A stretch of DNA of 40,383 nucleotides, taken from Jannaschia aquimarina (GTDB taxonomy: Bacteria; Pseudomonadota; Alphaproteobacteria; Rhodobacterales; Rhodobacteraceae). Location: assembly GCF_000877395.1 (NCBI RefSeq), contig NZ_JYFE01000012.1:1-40383 (forward strand). Direction: 5' to 3'. The position numbers and the translations under genes are program-made. Positions within the stretch are counted from its first letter, which is position 1, and each line of letters starts with the position of its first letter. A model generated the notes under the pieces. The model saw only the letters and a program-made list of their open reading frames with translations, did not search any database and was not told the DNA's origin. Below, piece by piece: positions 1 to 9,400 of this stretch.

Positions 1-31
1 GATCGGACGGGGCTCGATGCCCCGTCCGATC
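1..31. terminator. Perfect 13-bp hairpin at the window edge, terminator-like
   Basis: Arms GATCGGACGGGGC (1-13) and GCCCCGTCCGATC (19-31) are exact reverse complements around a 5-base loop TCGAT. No T-run follows on the plus strand, and the other side lies outside the window, so a U-tract for leftward transcripts cannot be judged. It lies 150 bases beyond the stop of the leftward ABC ATPase gene and could end that operon. It could equally be a dispersed palindrome. Confidence 0.45.
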
Positions 32-75
32 CGCTCCCGGGCGGGCCGCGCAAGGCGGCGCGCAACCGGTCCGTT

Positions 76-165
76 TGCCGATCGTGCAGACGGGCCAAGC
101 CCCGGGCACCGTGACGGTGCCGATTGTGCAGACGGGGGGTGCACAGGGGGTGCACAGGGGGTGCA
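76..165. repeat. Clustered short repeats: 19-bp direct pair, 17-bp dyad, 11-bp tandem repeat
   Basis: Three structures are packed into 90 bases of noncoding DNA. A 19-base direct repeat (76-94 and 118-136) matches at 18 of 19 positions. Between the copies sits the dyad GGCACCGTGACGGTGCC (105-121), with 8-base arms around one central base. Immediately after comes the unit GGGGGTGCACA, nearly three times in tandem (135-165, last copy incomplete). I see no credible coding frame here. This could be a protein-binding array upstream of a leftward gene outside the window, or a slippage-prone repeat. Confidence 0.7.
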
Positions 166-182
166 TCGGCATTTGCGCACCG

Positions 183-1697
183 TCAGACATGCGCCGCTTC
201 CATTCCGTGCGCTCCTCCGAGCATCAGCCCGATCCGTTCCAGCGTCAGATCGGCGGTCGGCACGGGATCCGACAGGCGGCCTTCGTTCAAGGCGGCGAAC
301 CGGTCCGAGACTTCCAGCAACTCGTCGAGATCCTGACTGATGATCAGGACGCCCGCCCCTCCGGCGGCCAGGTCCACGAGTGCTTGCCGGATCGCTGCCG
401 CCGCCGCGGCGTCGACCCCCCATGTCGGCTGATTGACGACCAGAACCTTCGGATTCTGCAGGACTTCCCGCCCGATCACGAACTTCTGGAGATTGCCACC
501 CGAGAGGCTCCGCGCTGCCGCCTCCGGTCCCGGCGTGCGTACGTCGAAGGCGGCGATCACCTCATCGGCAAAGCCTTTCGCCCGCGCCCAATCGACGAAG
601 CCCCGGCGCAGCATCCCCTTGCGCTGTGCCCCGGTCAGAGCCGCGTTCCGGGTCAGGCTCATGTTCGGAACCGCGGCATGGCCCAGCCGCTCTTCCGGCC
701 CGGTCAATAGCCCTGCCCGCCGCCGCCTCGCGGGTCCGGATCTTGAAATGTCTTTCCCTTCCAAGAGGATAGACCCGACCGGTGCCAGCCTCTCGCCGGC
801 CAGTGCGGACAAAAGCTCGTCCTGCCCGTTCCCGGCGACGCCGCCCACGCCCAGCACTTCGCCCGCGCGAAGCCGCAATCCGACGTTCTTCAGCGCCGTC
901 CCGAATTGCCCCGGTGCGGGCAGCGACAGGCCCGCCACTTCCAGCACGACATCCCCGGCTTTGTGCGTCCGCACCTTGGGGGCGGCGAGCTTGGTCCCCA
1001 CCATCCGCTCCGCCAATTCGGCCGCGCTGGTCTCTCGCGGGTCGCATTCGCCGACGACACGGCCCCCCCGCAGGATCGTGGCGGCATCGCAAAGCACGCG
1101 GATTTCCTCAAGCTTGTGAGAGATATAGAGGATCGACGTCCCTTCTCCGGCCAGCTTGCGCAGGGTTTCGAACAGGATGGCGACTTCCTGCGGCGTCAGC
1201 ACGCTGGTCGGCTCGTCCATGATCAGCAGCCGGGGGTCCTGCAACAGGCAGCGCACGATCTCTACCCGTTGCCGTTCGCCCGCGGAAAGGTCCCCCACCC
1301 GCGCCGAGGGGTCGAGCGGCAGGCCATAAGTCTCTGACACTTCGCGGATCCGACGCGACAGATCCCGCATCCGCGGCGGATCCTCCATCCCCAAACCCAC
1401 ATTCTCGGCCACGGACAGTGCCTCGAACAGGCTGAAATGCTGAAACACCATGGCCACGCCCGCGGCGCGGGCCGCCTTGGGGTCGGACGGAGCGTAGGAT
1501 GCGCCGTCCAGCTTCATCGTGCCCGCGTCCGGCTTGACCAGTCCGTAGATGACCTTGACCAGAGTGGACTTTCCAGCCCCGTTTTCGCCTAGCAAGGCGT
1601 GGATGCCGCCGGTCCGAACGGCGAAGCTGACGCCGTCATTCGCCACCACGCCGGGGTAGCGTTTCGTCAGTCCGTCGATCCGGAGGAGGTCGGTCAA
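183..1697 (-). CDS. ABC transporter ATP-binding protein, two-domain (nucleoside/sugar type, YufO/RbsA-like)
   Basis: This 504-residue protein has two ABC domains in one chain, the layout of ATPases working with BMP/ribose-type permeases. Domain 1 has Walker A GENGAGKST (about 37-45), signature LSAGERQ (about 137-143) and Walker B LLIMDEPT (about 157-164). Domain 2 has a degenerate P-loop (GVAGNGQDE), signature LSGGNLQ and NQPTWGVD in place of the catalytic DE, which is usual for the second half of this family. The chosen start is TTG at 1697, because longer versions run into xdhC and the family begins with a residue pattern like LLRIDGLTKRYPG. It lies 10 bases after the xdhC stop, so the gene is probably cotranscribed with xdhABC. 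That context suggests purine or nucleoside uptake. Permease and binding-protein genes are not in the window. Substrate is inferred from neighbours only. Confidence 0.9.
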   Translation of the reverse strand: MTDLLRIDGLTKRYPGVVANDGVSFAVRTGGIHALLGENGAGKSTLVKVIYGLVKPDAGTMKLDGASYAPSDPKAARAAGVAMVFQHFSLFEALSVAENVGLGMEDPPRMRDLSRRIREVSETYGLPLDPSARVGDLSAGERQRVEIVRCLLQDPRLLIMDEPTSVLTPQEVAILFETLRKLAGEGTSILYISHKLEEIRVLCDAATILRGGRVVGECDPRETSAAELAERMVGTKLAAPKVRTHKAGDVVLEVAGLSLPAPGQFGTALKNVGLRLRAGEVLGVGGVAGNGQDELLSALAGERLAPVGSILLEGKDISRSGPARRRRAGLLTGPEERLGHAAVPNMSLTRNAALTGAQRKGMLRRGFVDWARAKGFADEVIAAFDVRTPGPEAAARSLSGGNLQKFVIGREVLQNPKVLVVNQPTWGVDAAAAAAIRQALVDLAAGGAGVLIISQDLDELLEVSDRFAALNEGRLSDPVPTADLTLERIGLMLGGAHGMEAAHV

Positions 1698-1707
1698 AGG
1701 CGATTCC

Positions 1708-2574
1708 CTAAAACCCGCCTTTGCGGTGCTGCGCAGAGAGTAACGCGGCCGCGACGCCGACCGCAATGGCTTGGGGATGCTTGCCCAGGGCCGGATCGCC
1801 GATCGGGCAAGTGATCCGCGTAACGGCGGACGCCTCGTGCCCCAACGCGGCGAGACGGGATCGGAAGCGGGCCCACTTGGTCTCGGACCCGATCAATCCG
1901 CATTCCGCGAAGCCGTGCGACAGCGCGGCGTGGCAGAGCGCGAGGTCGATCTCGTGACTGTGGGTCAGGATCAGATGGCGCGCCTCCATCGGCGCGCGGG
2001 GCATCAGGCGGGGCGGGTCGGCGGCGACCAGTTGCGTCACCGAGGCTGGAATTTCCGGAAACCGGTCCGGCGCGATGTCGACCCAGGTCAGCGCCAGATC
2101 CGGCAGCGGTGAGAGGACGTCCACCAGCGCCCGTCCCACATGACCCGCCCCCCAGATCCAGAGCGGCGCGCCCGGCCGAACAGCGGCCTCGCGCATCCAC
2201 CCGTCCTGCAGGCCGGTCCACTCGCCGGACGGGGCAGGGCGGTCTCCCTCGACCCGCCGGATCCAGGGATCGCCCGGCATCGCCTCGACCCGCTCGACGA
2301 CCAGCGTAACGGACCCGCCGCAACATTGGCCGAGCGCGGGACCCAGCGGCATACGCATGACACGCGGAGCGCCACCCGAGAGGACCTCGCGCGCGATCCG
2401 CGTCGCCTCCCATTCCAGAGCCCCGCCCCCGATCGTCCCATGCTGGCCGGACGGTCCGACCCACATCTCGGTGCCCGCCCCACGCGGGGCCGACCCGCGC
2501 GCCTCGGCCACCACGACACGGGCGACCGGGCCGTGTTCCAGCGCGGCGGCCAGGGCCGCGGCGTCGAAGCTCAT
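1708..2574 (-). CDS. xdhC: Xanthine dehydrogenase accessory protein XdhC
   Basis: XdhC binds molybdenum cofactor, supports its sulfuration and delivers it to the XdhB subunit in the cytoplasm. The 288-residue product has the family's N-terminal domain with the GTIGGGALEWEA segment, then a GQCCGGSV cysteine motif, and a C-terminal Rossmann-like domain opening with WIWGAGHVGRAL. The ATG at 2574 was chosen because it overlaps the xdhB stop as ATGA. An upstream in-frame GTG at 2592 would add six residues inside xdhB and is less likely. The gene is third in the operon xdhA-xdhB-xdhC. Length and motifs are normal for the family. Confidence 0.95.
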   Translation of the reverse strand: MSFDAAALAAALEHGPVARVVVAEARGSAPRGAGTEMWVGPSGQHGTIGGGALEWEATRIAREVLSGGAPRVMRMPLGPALGQCCGGSVTLVVERVEAMPGDPWIRRVEGDRPAPSGEWTGLQDGWMREAAVRPGAPLWIWGAGHVGRALVDVLSPLPDLALTWVDIAPDRFPEIPASVTQLVAADPPRLMPRAPMEARHLILTHSHEIDLALCHAALSHGFAECGLIGSETKWARFRSRLAALGHEASAVTRITCPIGDPALGKHPQAIAVGVAAALLSAQHRKGGF

Positions 2575-4853
2575 CGGCGGAGCGTCCGCCACAGTCGCTC
2601 CGCCGTCGCGGGCGCGTCCAGCGCGGGATAGTCGTCCCGACAGGCAGTCACCGCGTCCGACAGCGCGAGGAACGTGCTTATCCCGTGCATGAAAGGCGGC
2701 TCGCCCACGGCCTTTGAACGATAGATCGTCTCCTCCCGGTTCGCGCCTTCCCAGAGGTGGACCCGGAAGTCCGGGGGCGCATCCGAGGCGCAGGGGATCT
2801 TGTAGGTGCTGGGCGCATGTGTCCGCAGGCGGCCCGCGCCGTCCCAGACGAGTTCCTCCATCGTCAGCCAGCCCATGCCCTGCACGTACCCGCCCTCGAT
2901 CTGTCCGATATCCAGTGCCGGGTTCAGAGAAGCACCGGCATCGTGGAGGATGTCCGTGCGCAACACCCGGTTCTCGCCAGTTCGGGTGTCGAGGATCACT
3001 TCAGAGCAAGAGGCGCCGTAGGCGAAGTAATAGAATGGCCGTCCCCGTCCCGCCTGGCGGTCCCAGCTGATTTCGGGGGTGGCGTAGAACCCGGTCGACG
3101 ACAGGGAAACGCGCGCTGCGTAGACCTTCGCGGCCGCCTCTTCGAACCCGTATTCGGCGCCCGCGACCTTGACCCGATCGTCCGCGAAGACGACCGTCGC
3201 GGCGTCGGTCTGATGCTCGGCCGCCAGGAACTTGGCCATCCGGTCGCGGATCGTGTCGCAGGCCTTCGCCACGGCCATTCCGTTCAGGTCCGCCCCGGAA
3301 GAGGCCGCCGTGGCCGAAGTGTTGGGCACTTTCCCCGTATCTGTCGCCGTGATCCGCACGCGCGCCGGGTCGCACCCAAAGCGTGCCGCAGCCACGGCCG
3401 ACACTTTCGAGTGCAGCCCTTGCCCCATCTCCGTGCCGCCATGGTTCAGATGGATCGACCCGTCGGCATAGACATGGACCAGCGCCCCGGCCTGATTCAG
3501 GTGGGTCAGCGTGAACGAGATGCCGAACTTCACGGGCGTCAGGGCGAGGCCGCGCTTCAGGTGCGGGTTCGCGGCGTTCCATGCCGCCACCGCCTCGCGG
3601 CGAGAGGCATAGTCGCATGTCTCTGCCAATCTGTCCGTCATCGCGCCCAGGCAGAAATCCGTCACGCGCTGACCGTAATGCGTCTCGCCCGCGTTCCCGG
3701 TCTCGCGGCCGGCATCCGGGTAATAGTTCAGGCGCCGCACCTCGAGCGGGTCCCGTCCGACGGCGTGGGCGACATGGTCGAGCACCCGTTCGATCCCGAC
3801 CATTCCCTGCGGTCCGCCGAAGCCGCGAAAGGCGGTGGCGGATTGCGTGTTGGTGCGCAGCCGCCAGGAGGTGATCTCCATCGCGGGAATGTCGTAGGCA
3901 TTGTCGGCGTGCAGCATGGCGCGGTCGGCCACCGGCAGCGACAGGTCCTGGGACCAGCCGCAGCGGACCCAGTGACGGAAGCGGACGGCATGGATCCGGC
4001 CCGCATCGTCGAAGCCGACCTCGTAGCCGATACGGAAGTCATGGCGCTTGCCGGTCACGACGAAATCGTCGTCGCGGTCGTAGCGCATCCGGCAGGCGCG
4101 ACCCGTCAGGCGCGCGGCGACGGCACAGGCGATGGCCAACGCATTGCCCTGGCTTTCCTTTCCGCCGAACCCGCCGCCCATTCGGCGCACTTCGGACCGG
4201 ACGGCATGCATCGGGACGCCCAGTGCGTCGGCCACCTTGTGCTGGATCTCGGTCGGGTGCTGGGTCGAGGTGACGACGTGCATCTCCCCGTCCTCGCCCG
4301 GCAGGGCCAGGGCGGCCTGACCTTCGAGGTAGAAATGTTCCTGGCCCCCGATCTCAAGCGTGCCATCCATCCGCCGGGGCGCCCTCGCGAGCGCGGCGTC
4401 CAAATCGCCCTTGCCCCAGACCCTCGGACCGCCGTCGAACCAGGCCTCGGCGTCCAACGCCTGTTCGATCGTCAGGATCGGGTCGGCCTCGGTGACGGTC
4501 GCCTCGTGGAGGCGCGCCGCGCGCCGCGCCGCCAGGTGACTGTCCGCAACCACGATATAGAGCGGCTGGCCCGCATAGTGGATCGTCCCGTCACAGAGCA
4601 GCGGCTCGTCATGCAGCGAGGGCGAGCAATCGGGCATGGGGTTCAGGTCGTCCGGCCCGATCACCGCGATGACGCCGGGTGCGGCGCGGACGGCGTCGAG
4701 GTTCAGCGCGTCGAGCGTCCCGGCGGCATGCTCCGACAGGCCGAAGGCGAGATGCAGGCATCCCGCCGGTGCCGGTACGTCATCCGTGTAGCGCGCCGCC
4801 CCGGTGACATGGAGGCGCGCGCTCTCATGGGGCAGGGGCTTCGCGACGGTCAT
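2571..4853 (-). CDS. xdhB: Xanthine dehydrogenase, molybdopterin-binding subunit XdhB
   Basis: This 760-residue subunit holds the molybdenum cofactor and oxidises hypoxanthine to xanthine and xanthine to urate, passing electrons to XdhA. Visible motifs in order are [10 protein letters not shown] with the substrate-binding glutamate (about 177), [10 protein letters not shown] (about 220-230), [10 protein letters not shown] with the active-site arginine, the glycine-rich [19 protein letters not shown], and near the C-terminus KAVGEPPF with the catalytic glutamate. The Glu/Arg pair expected of a purine-oxidising enzyme, as opposed to a generic aldehyde oxidase, is present. The start ATG at 4853 overlaps the xdhA stop as ATGA. 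The reading frame stays open upstream into xdhA, but that extension matches no xanthine dehydrogenase sequence and is rejected. The protein pairs with XdhA as an alpha2-beta2 enzyme in known bacterial homologues. Confidence 0.97.
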   Translation of the reverse strand: MTVAKPLPHESARLHVTGAARYTDDVPAPAGCLHLAFGLSEHAAGTLDALNLDAVRAAPGVIAVIGPDDLNPMPDCSPSLHDEPLLCDGTIHYAGQPLYIVVADSHLAARRAARLHEATVTEADPILTIEQALDAEAWFDGGPRVWGKGDLDAALARAPRRMDGTLEIGGQEHFYLEGQAALALPGEDGEMHVVTSTQHPTEIQHKVADALGVPMHAVRSEVRRMGGGFGGKESQGNALAIACAVAARLTGRACRMRYDRDDDFVVTGKRHDFRIGYEVGFDDAGRIHAVRFRHWVRCGWSQDLSLPVADRAMLHADNAYDIPAMEITSWRLRTNTQSATAFRGFGGPQGMVGIERVLDHVAHAVGRDPLEVRRLNYYPDAGRETGNAGETHYGQRVTDFCLGAMTDRLAETCDYASRREAVAAWNAANPHLKRGLALTPVKFGISFTLTHLNQAGALVHVYADGSIHLNHGGTEMGQGLHSKVSAVAAARFGCDPARVRITATDTGKVPNTSATAASSGADLNGMAVAKACDTIRDRMAKFLAAEHQTDAATVVFADDRVKVAGAEYGFEEAAAKVYAARVSLSSTGFYATPEISWDRQAGRGRPFYYFAYGASCSEVILDTRTGENRVLRTDILHDAGASLNPALDIGQIEGGYVQGMGWLTMEELVWDGAGRLRTHAPSTYKIPCASDAPPDFRVHLWEGANREETIYRSKAVGEPPFMHGISTFLALSDAVTACRDDYPALDAPATAERLWRTLRR

Positions 4854-6229
4854 GGCGCGACCTCCAGCAGCCCGGGCACCCCCTGCAACTCTTGAAAGGC
4901 GCGCAGGAGCATCCCTTCGCAGGCCATCAGCCGATACTCGGCAGAGGCACGCATGTCGCTGAGCGGCTCGAAATCCTCGGCGAAGGATTTCGACGCGGCC
5001 TCGAACGTCGCCTCTTGGAAGGGGCGTCCCTCGAGGGCCGCCTCGACGGCCGCGGCTCGCTTGGGCACACCCGCCATGCCGCCGAACGCGATGCGGACAC
5101 CGCGCAGGATCCCGTCCTCGACCGGCAGGTTTAAGGCGCCGCAAACGGCCGAGATATCCTGATCGAACCGCTTGGACAGCTTCTGGACCGAAAGCGTGTC
5201 CGGCTGGCGCGGGATCGTGATCCGCTCGACGAACTCGCCCGGACGGCGATCCTGCCTGCCGTAGTCGAGGAAGAAGTCTTCCAGGGGCATGGACCGCCTC
5301 TCGTCGCCCCGCCTCAGATGCAGCTTGGCCCCAAGGGCGATGAGCGGCGGCGGGCTGTCCCCGATGGGCGAGCCGTTGGCGATGTGGCCGCCGATCGTCG
5401 CGGCCGAGCGCACCTGCACGCTGCCGTAACGCCGCAAGAGCTCCGCGAAGGCGGGGAAATGATCCGCGACCGCGTGGCGCAAAGTCTCCATGTCGGTCAT
5501 CGCGCCGACCTCGATGGTGTCGGCGGTGATCGTGACTCCACGCAGATCATCGCACCGGTCGAGAAAGATGACCGGTCCCAGGTCCCGGAACTGCTTGGTC
5601 ACCCAGAGCCCCACATCGGTCGCCCCGGCGATCAGGGTGGCGTCGGGCGTTTCGAGATAGGCCTGTGCCACCGCGTCGGCGGAGGCGGGAGCGAGAGGGC
5701 CAGCCCTCTCGCGCTCTCCCGGGATATTTCCGGCAGGATGAGGGAGTGTATCGTTCATGTGATCGGGCACCGGCATGTCGGCACACGCTTCGGCCGCGCG
5801 CAGGATCGGTGCGTAGCCCGTGCACCGGCAGAGATTGCCCGCGATTTGGTCGGCATGGTCGCGGGCGCCGTTGAGATGCGCGCAGGCCATCGTGGTGACG
5901 AAACCGGGTGTGCAGAACCCGCACTGGCTGCCGTGATGGTCGATCATCGCCTGCTGGACCGGGTGAAGCGTTCCGTCCGGGGCGGCGATGCCCTCGACCG
6001 TCCGGACGGCCTTGCCGTCGAGTTGCGGCAGGAACAGGATGCACGCGTTCAGCGGCTTGGCCCCGCGCGCATCGGTCACGATGACCGAGCAGGCGCCGCA
6101 ATCCCCTTCGTTGCAGCCTTCCTTGGTGCCGGTGAGGCCGCGGGCGCGCAGCCAGTCGAGCAGTGTCTCGGTCGGGTCGTCGACCGGAATCGTCATGTCT
6201 TCGCCATTGAGGCGGAACGTGATCTCCAT
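4850..6229 (-). CDS. xdhA: Xanthine dehydrogenase, iron-sulfur/FAD subunit XdhA
   Basis: XdhA carries electrons from the molybdenum site through two 2Fe-2S clusters to FAD and then NAD+. The 459-residue chain has a ferredoxin-like domain with Cys39, Cys44, Cys47 and Cys63, a helical domain with Cys103, Cys106, Cys134 and Cys136, and a FAD domain beginning near [12 protein letters not shown] with [15 protein letters not shown] further on. All eight cluster ligands are present. The start ATG at 6229 (MEITFRLNG) matches the start I recall for the Rhodobacter capsulatus protein. An ATG nine bases upstream is the alternative, and neither has a clear Shine-Dalgarno. This is the first gene of the operon, divergent from dnaE across 224 bases. 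Residues about 163-180, in the interdomain linker, are encoded by a palindromic repeat element (separate entry). Confidence 0.96.
   Translation of the reverse strand: MEITFRLNGEDMTIPVDDPTETLLDWLRARGLTGTKEGCNEGDCGACSVIVTDARGAKPLNACILFLPQLDGKAVRTVEGIAAPDGTLHPVQQAMIDHHGSQCGFCTPGFVTTMACAHLNGARDHADQIAGNLCRCTGYAPILRAAEACADMPVPDHMNDTLPHPAGNIPGERERAGPLAPASADAVAQAYLETPDATLIAGATDVGLWVTKQFRDLGPVIFLDRCDDLRGVTITADTIEVGAMTDMETLRHAVADHFPAFAELLRRYGSVQVRSAATIGGHIANGSPIGDSPPPLIALGAKLHLRRGDERRSMPLEDFFLDYGRQDRRPGEFVERITIPRQPDTLSVQKLSKRFDQDISAVCGALNLPVEDGILRGVRIAFGGMAGVPKRAAAVEAALEGRPFQEATFEAASKSFAEDFEPLSDMRASAEYRLMACEGMLLRAFQELQGVPGLLEVAP
5691..5742 (-). repeat. Palindromic repeat element embedded in frame in xdhA
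   Basis: A 10-base arm GCGAGAGGGC (5691-5700) and its exact complement (5703-5712) flank two bases. On the minus strand the hairpin is preceded 8 bases earlier by AAATATCCC (5729-5721) and by CATCCTGCCG. The same order, AAATATCCC then a perfect GC-rich hairpin 6 bases later, occurs downstream of mutS at 40339-40372. The element encodes about 18 residues rich in Pro, Gly, Arg and Glu between the iron-sulfur and FAD domains. That it is a dispersed genomic repeat is inferred from these two related copies and from my recollection of similar intergenic repeats in Rhodobacterales. Confidence 0.55.
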
Positions 6230-6266
6230 GAGAGGCATCGGCCGCGATACCGTGTGGCGCCGGGGC

Positions 6267-6291
6267 CCCCCTCGATGCGGCGTAGAGGGGG
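6267..6291. other. 7-bp inverted repeat in the xdhA-dnaE divergent region
   Basis: CCCCCTC (6267-6273) and GAGGGGG (6285-6291) can pair around 11 bases, 38 bases upstream of the xdhA start on the minus strand. The 224-base region between xdhA and dnaE must hold both promoters, but I find no convincing -35/-10 pair for either. No purine-riboswitch-like fold was recognised. This could be part of the xdhA leader or a regulator site. Confidence 0.35.
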
Positions 6292-6421
6292 CGGCGGACC
6301 GGCGCAGTCTTCGCAACCTTGGCCCGAATGGCAAGGCGGGCGTGGCGTCGCAGTCGAAGCGCCTGTGCCACCCGATAAATGGCTGTGGAAAACCGAGCGA
6401 TGGCCTGGGGTCGCGCCTTCC

Positions 6422-6440
6422 GCCCCCGGCCTGCGGGGGC
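6422..6440 (+). other. Hairpin in the dnaE leader, 13 bases before the start codon
   Basis: GCCCCCG (6422-6428) pairs exactly with CGGGGGC (6434-6440) around the loop GCCTG. The hairpin ends 13 bases before the chosen dnaE ATG, and I see no good Shine-Dalgarno between them. If it forms in the mRNA it could restrict ribosome loading. Confidence 0.4.
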
Positions 6441-6453
6441 TAGATGTCGTGCC

Positions 6454-9400
6454 ATGGCCGCCCCCCGATTCATACACCTGCGCCTTCATACGGAATATTC
6501 GCTTCTGGAAGGCGCGGTTCGCCTGAAGAAGCTACCGGACCTTGTGGCGGGCGCCGACATGCCCGCCGTCGCCGTCACCGAGACCAACAACATGTTCTCG
6601 GCGCTGGAGGCGGCGACTGCGCTGGCAGGCCGGGGGATCCAGCCGATCATGGGCTGTCAGGTCGATCTGATGCACGACGCCGCCGATCCGGGGCAGCGCC
6701 CGCGCCGCCCCGCGCCCATCGTCCTTCTGGCGCAGAACGAGGCGGGCTACGAGAATCTGATGAAGCTCAACTCCTGCCTCTATCTCGCGCGACCCGAGAT
6801 GGAGCCGCAGGTGACCTTCGACGAGTTGGAACGTCACGGGGATGGTCTGATCTGCCTGACGGGCGGGCCCGACGGCGCCGTGGGGCGGCTGGTGGCGCAG
6901 GGGCAGGAGGACAAGGCCGCGAACGTGCTGGGCCGCCTGCACGGAGTCTACGGCGACCGGCTCTACATCGAGCTTCAGCGCCACGCCGAGGCAGTGCCGA
7001 CCGAGCGTTTCCATGTCGAGCAGGCCTATGCGCGAGGCCTGCCGCTGGTCGCCACGAACGATGTCTATTTCGACAAGGCGCAGATGCACGAGGCGCATGA
7101 TGCGCTGCTCTGCATCGCAGAGGGCGCCTATGTCGACCAGCAGGCGCCGCGCCGGCGTCTGACGCCCGAGCATCGCTTCAAGACGACGGCCGAGATGGCG
7201 ACGCTGTTCGCCGATCTGCCCGAGGCGCTTGAGAATACGGTCGAGATCGCCCGGCGCTGTGCCTTCAAGGCCTATGGCCGCGACCCGATCCTGCCGAAAT
7301 TCGCCGATGACGAGGTGGCCGAACTGCGCAGGCAGGCAAAGGAGGGGCTGGAGGCCCGCCTCGCCGTCATACCCCATGCCGCTCCGGTCGAGGACTACGA
7401 GAAGCGGCTCGACTACGAGCTTGGCATCATCGAGGGCATGGGCTTCCCCGGCTACTTCCTGATCGTCGCGGACTTCATCAAGTGGGCCAAGGAGCACGAT
7501 ATTCCCGTCGGCCCCGGTCGCGGTTCGGGCGCGGGCAGCCTCGTGGCCTATGCGCTGACGATCACCGATCTCGATCCGCTGCGATATGCGCTCCTGTTCG
7601 AGCGGTTCCTGAACCCCGAGCGGGTGTCGATGCCCGACTTCGACATCGACTTCTGCATGGATCGCCGGGAAGAGGTGATCCAGTACGTCCAGGAAAAGTA
7701 CGGCCGCGACCGGGTGGGGCAGATAATCACCTTCGGCGCGCTCTTGTCCAAGGCGGCCGTGCGGGACGTGGGGCGCGTGCTGGGTATGCCCTACATGCAA
7801 TGCGACCAGCTCTCGAAGATGATCCCGGTCGAGGGGGTGAAGCCTGTCTCGATCACCAAGGCGCTGGCCGACGAGCCGCGCCTGCGCGAGGCCGCCGCCG
7901 AGTCCGAGCAGGACCGCCGCGAGGGACGCACGAACCCGGTCAAGCGCCTGCTGGATTACGCCGAGAAGCTGGAGGGGCTGCTGCGGAACGCCTCGACCCA
8001 TGCGGCGGGCGTGGTGATCGGGGACCGGCCGCTGGACGAGCTGGTGCCGCTCTACAAGGATCCGCGCTCGGATATGCCGGCGACCCAGTTCAACATGAAA
8101 TGGGTCGAGAAGGCGGGTCTCGTGAAGTTCGACTTCCTGGGGCTCAAGACGCTGACGCAGGTGCAGAACGCCGTCGAGCTGATCCGGATGCAGGGCCGCG
8201 AGATCCATCTCGCCGCCGACGGGCGCGAGATCTACAGGCCGCAACCCGGCACCGAGAACGATATCAACGCCATCCCGCTGGACGATCCGGGGGCGTACGA
8301 GGTCTATTCCGCCGCCCGCACGGTCGCTGTGTTCCAGGTGGAATCCACTGGCATGATGGACGCGCTGCGGCGCATGAAGCCGACCTGCATCGAGGACATC
8401 GTGGCGCTCGTGGCGCTCTACCGCCCCGGCCCGATGGAGAACATCCCGAAGTATTGCGAGGTCAAGAACGGGCTCAGCGCGCGCGACAAGCTGCACCCGT
8501 CCATCGACCACATCCTGGACGAGACGCAGGGCATCATCGTCTATCAGGAACAGGTAATGCAGATTGCCCAGGAGATGGCGGGGTACTCCCTGGGCGGCGC
8601 CGACCTGCTGCGCCGCGCCATGGGCAAGAAGATCCAGGCCGAAATGGACGCGCAGAAGCCAATCTTCCTGGAAGGCGCAGCCAGGAATGGCGTCGACAAG
8701 GCCAAGGCGGACGAGGTCTGGCGCCTGCTCGACAAGTTTGCGAATTACGGCTTCAACAAATCCCACGCGGCAGCCTACGCCGTCGTCAGCTACCAGACGG
8801 CCTGGCTCAAGGCGAACCACCCGGTCGAGTTCATGGCCGGGATCATGAATTCCGACATCCACCTGACGGACAAGCTGGCGATCTACGCCGAAGAGGTCCG
8901 CAAGGCACAGGATCGTGGCGGCCTGGGTCTGGAGATCGTGCCGCCCTGCGTAAACCGGTCGGAGGCGCGGTTCACCGTGCGCGACGGCAAACTGGTCTAC
9001 GCCCTCGGCGCCCTCAAGAACGTGGGCGTCGAAGCGATGCAACTGGTCGTCGAGGGGCGGGCCGAGACGCCGTTCACGACGCTGTTCGACCTGGCGCGGC
9101 GGGTGGATCTCAAGCGTGTGGGCAAGCGCCCGCTCGAAATGCTGGCCCGCGCGGGGGCCTTCGACGAGCTGGACGACAACCGGGCGCGCGTGCTCGACGG
9201 GCTGGACGCGCTGGTCGGCTATTCGGCGGCGATCCACGAGCAGCGCAACTCGAACCAGATGGGCCTCTTCGGCGAGGCGGGCGAAGACCTCCGAGAGCCG
9301 CGGCTGCCGCATCGTGAGGCATGGCTGCCGGCAGAGCGTCTGGCCGAGGAATTCACCGCGATCGGCTTCTACCTTTCGGGTCACCCGCTGGACGATTACA

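Noticed and set aside
135-165. CRISPR-like or iteron origin reading of the 11-base tandem repeat
   Set aside because: Units are too short and contiguous for CRISPR, and no replication initiator gene or AT-rich unwinding region is near.
2757-4895. A 712-codon plus-strand frame opposite xdhB
   Set aside because: It is the antisense frame of a well-conserved gene and shows no recognisable protein features.
6230-6453. Purine riboswitch or XdhR-type operator upstream of xdhA
   Set aside because: I looked for a conserved purine-aptamer core and a clear regulator palindrome. I found only a GC stem-loop, which is not enough to name either.
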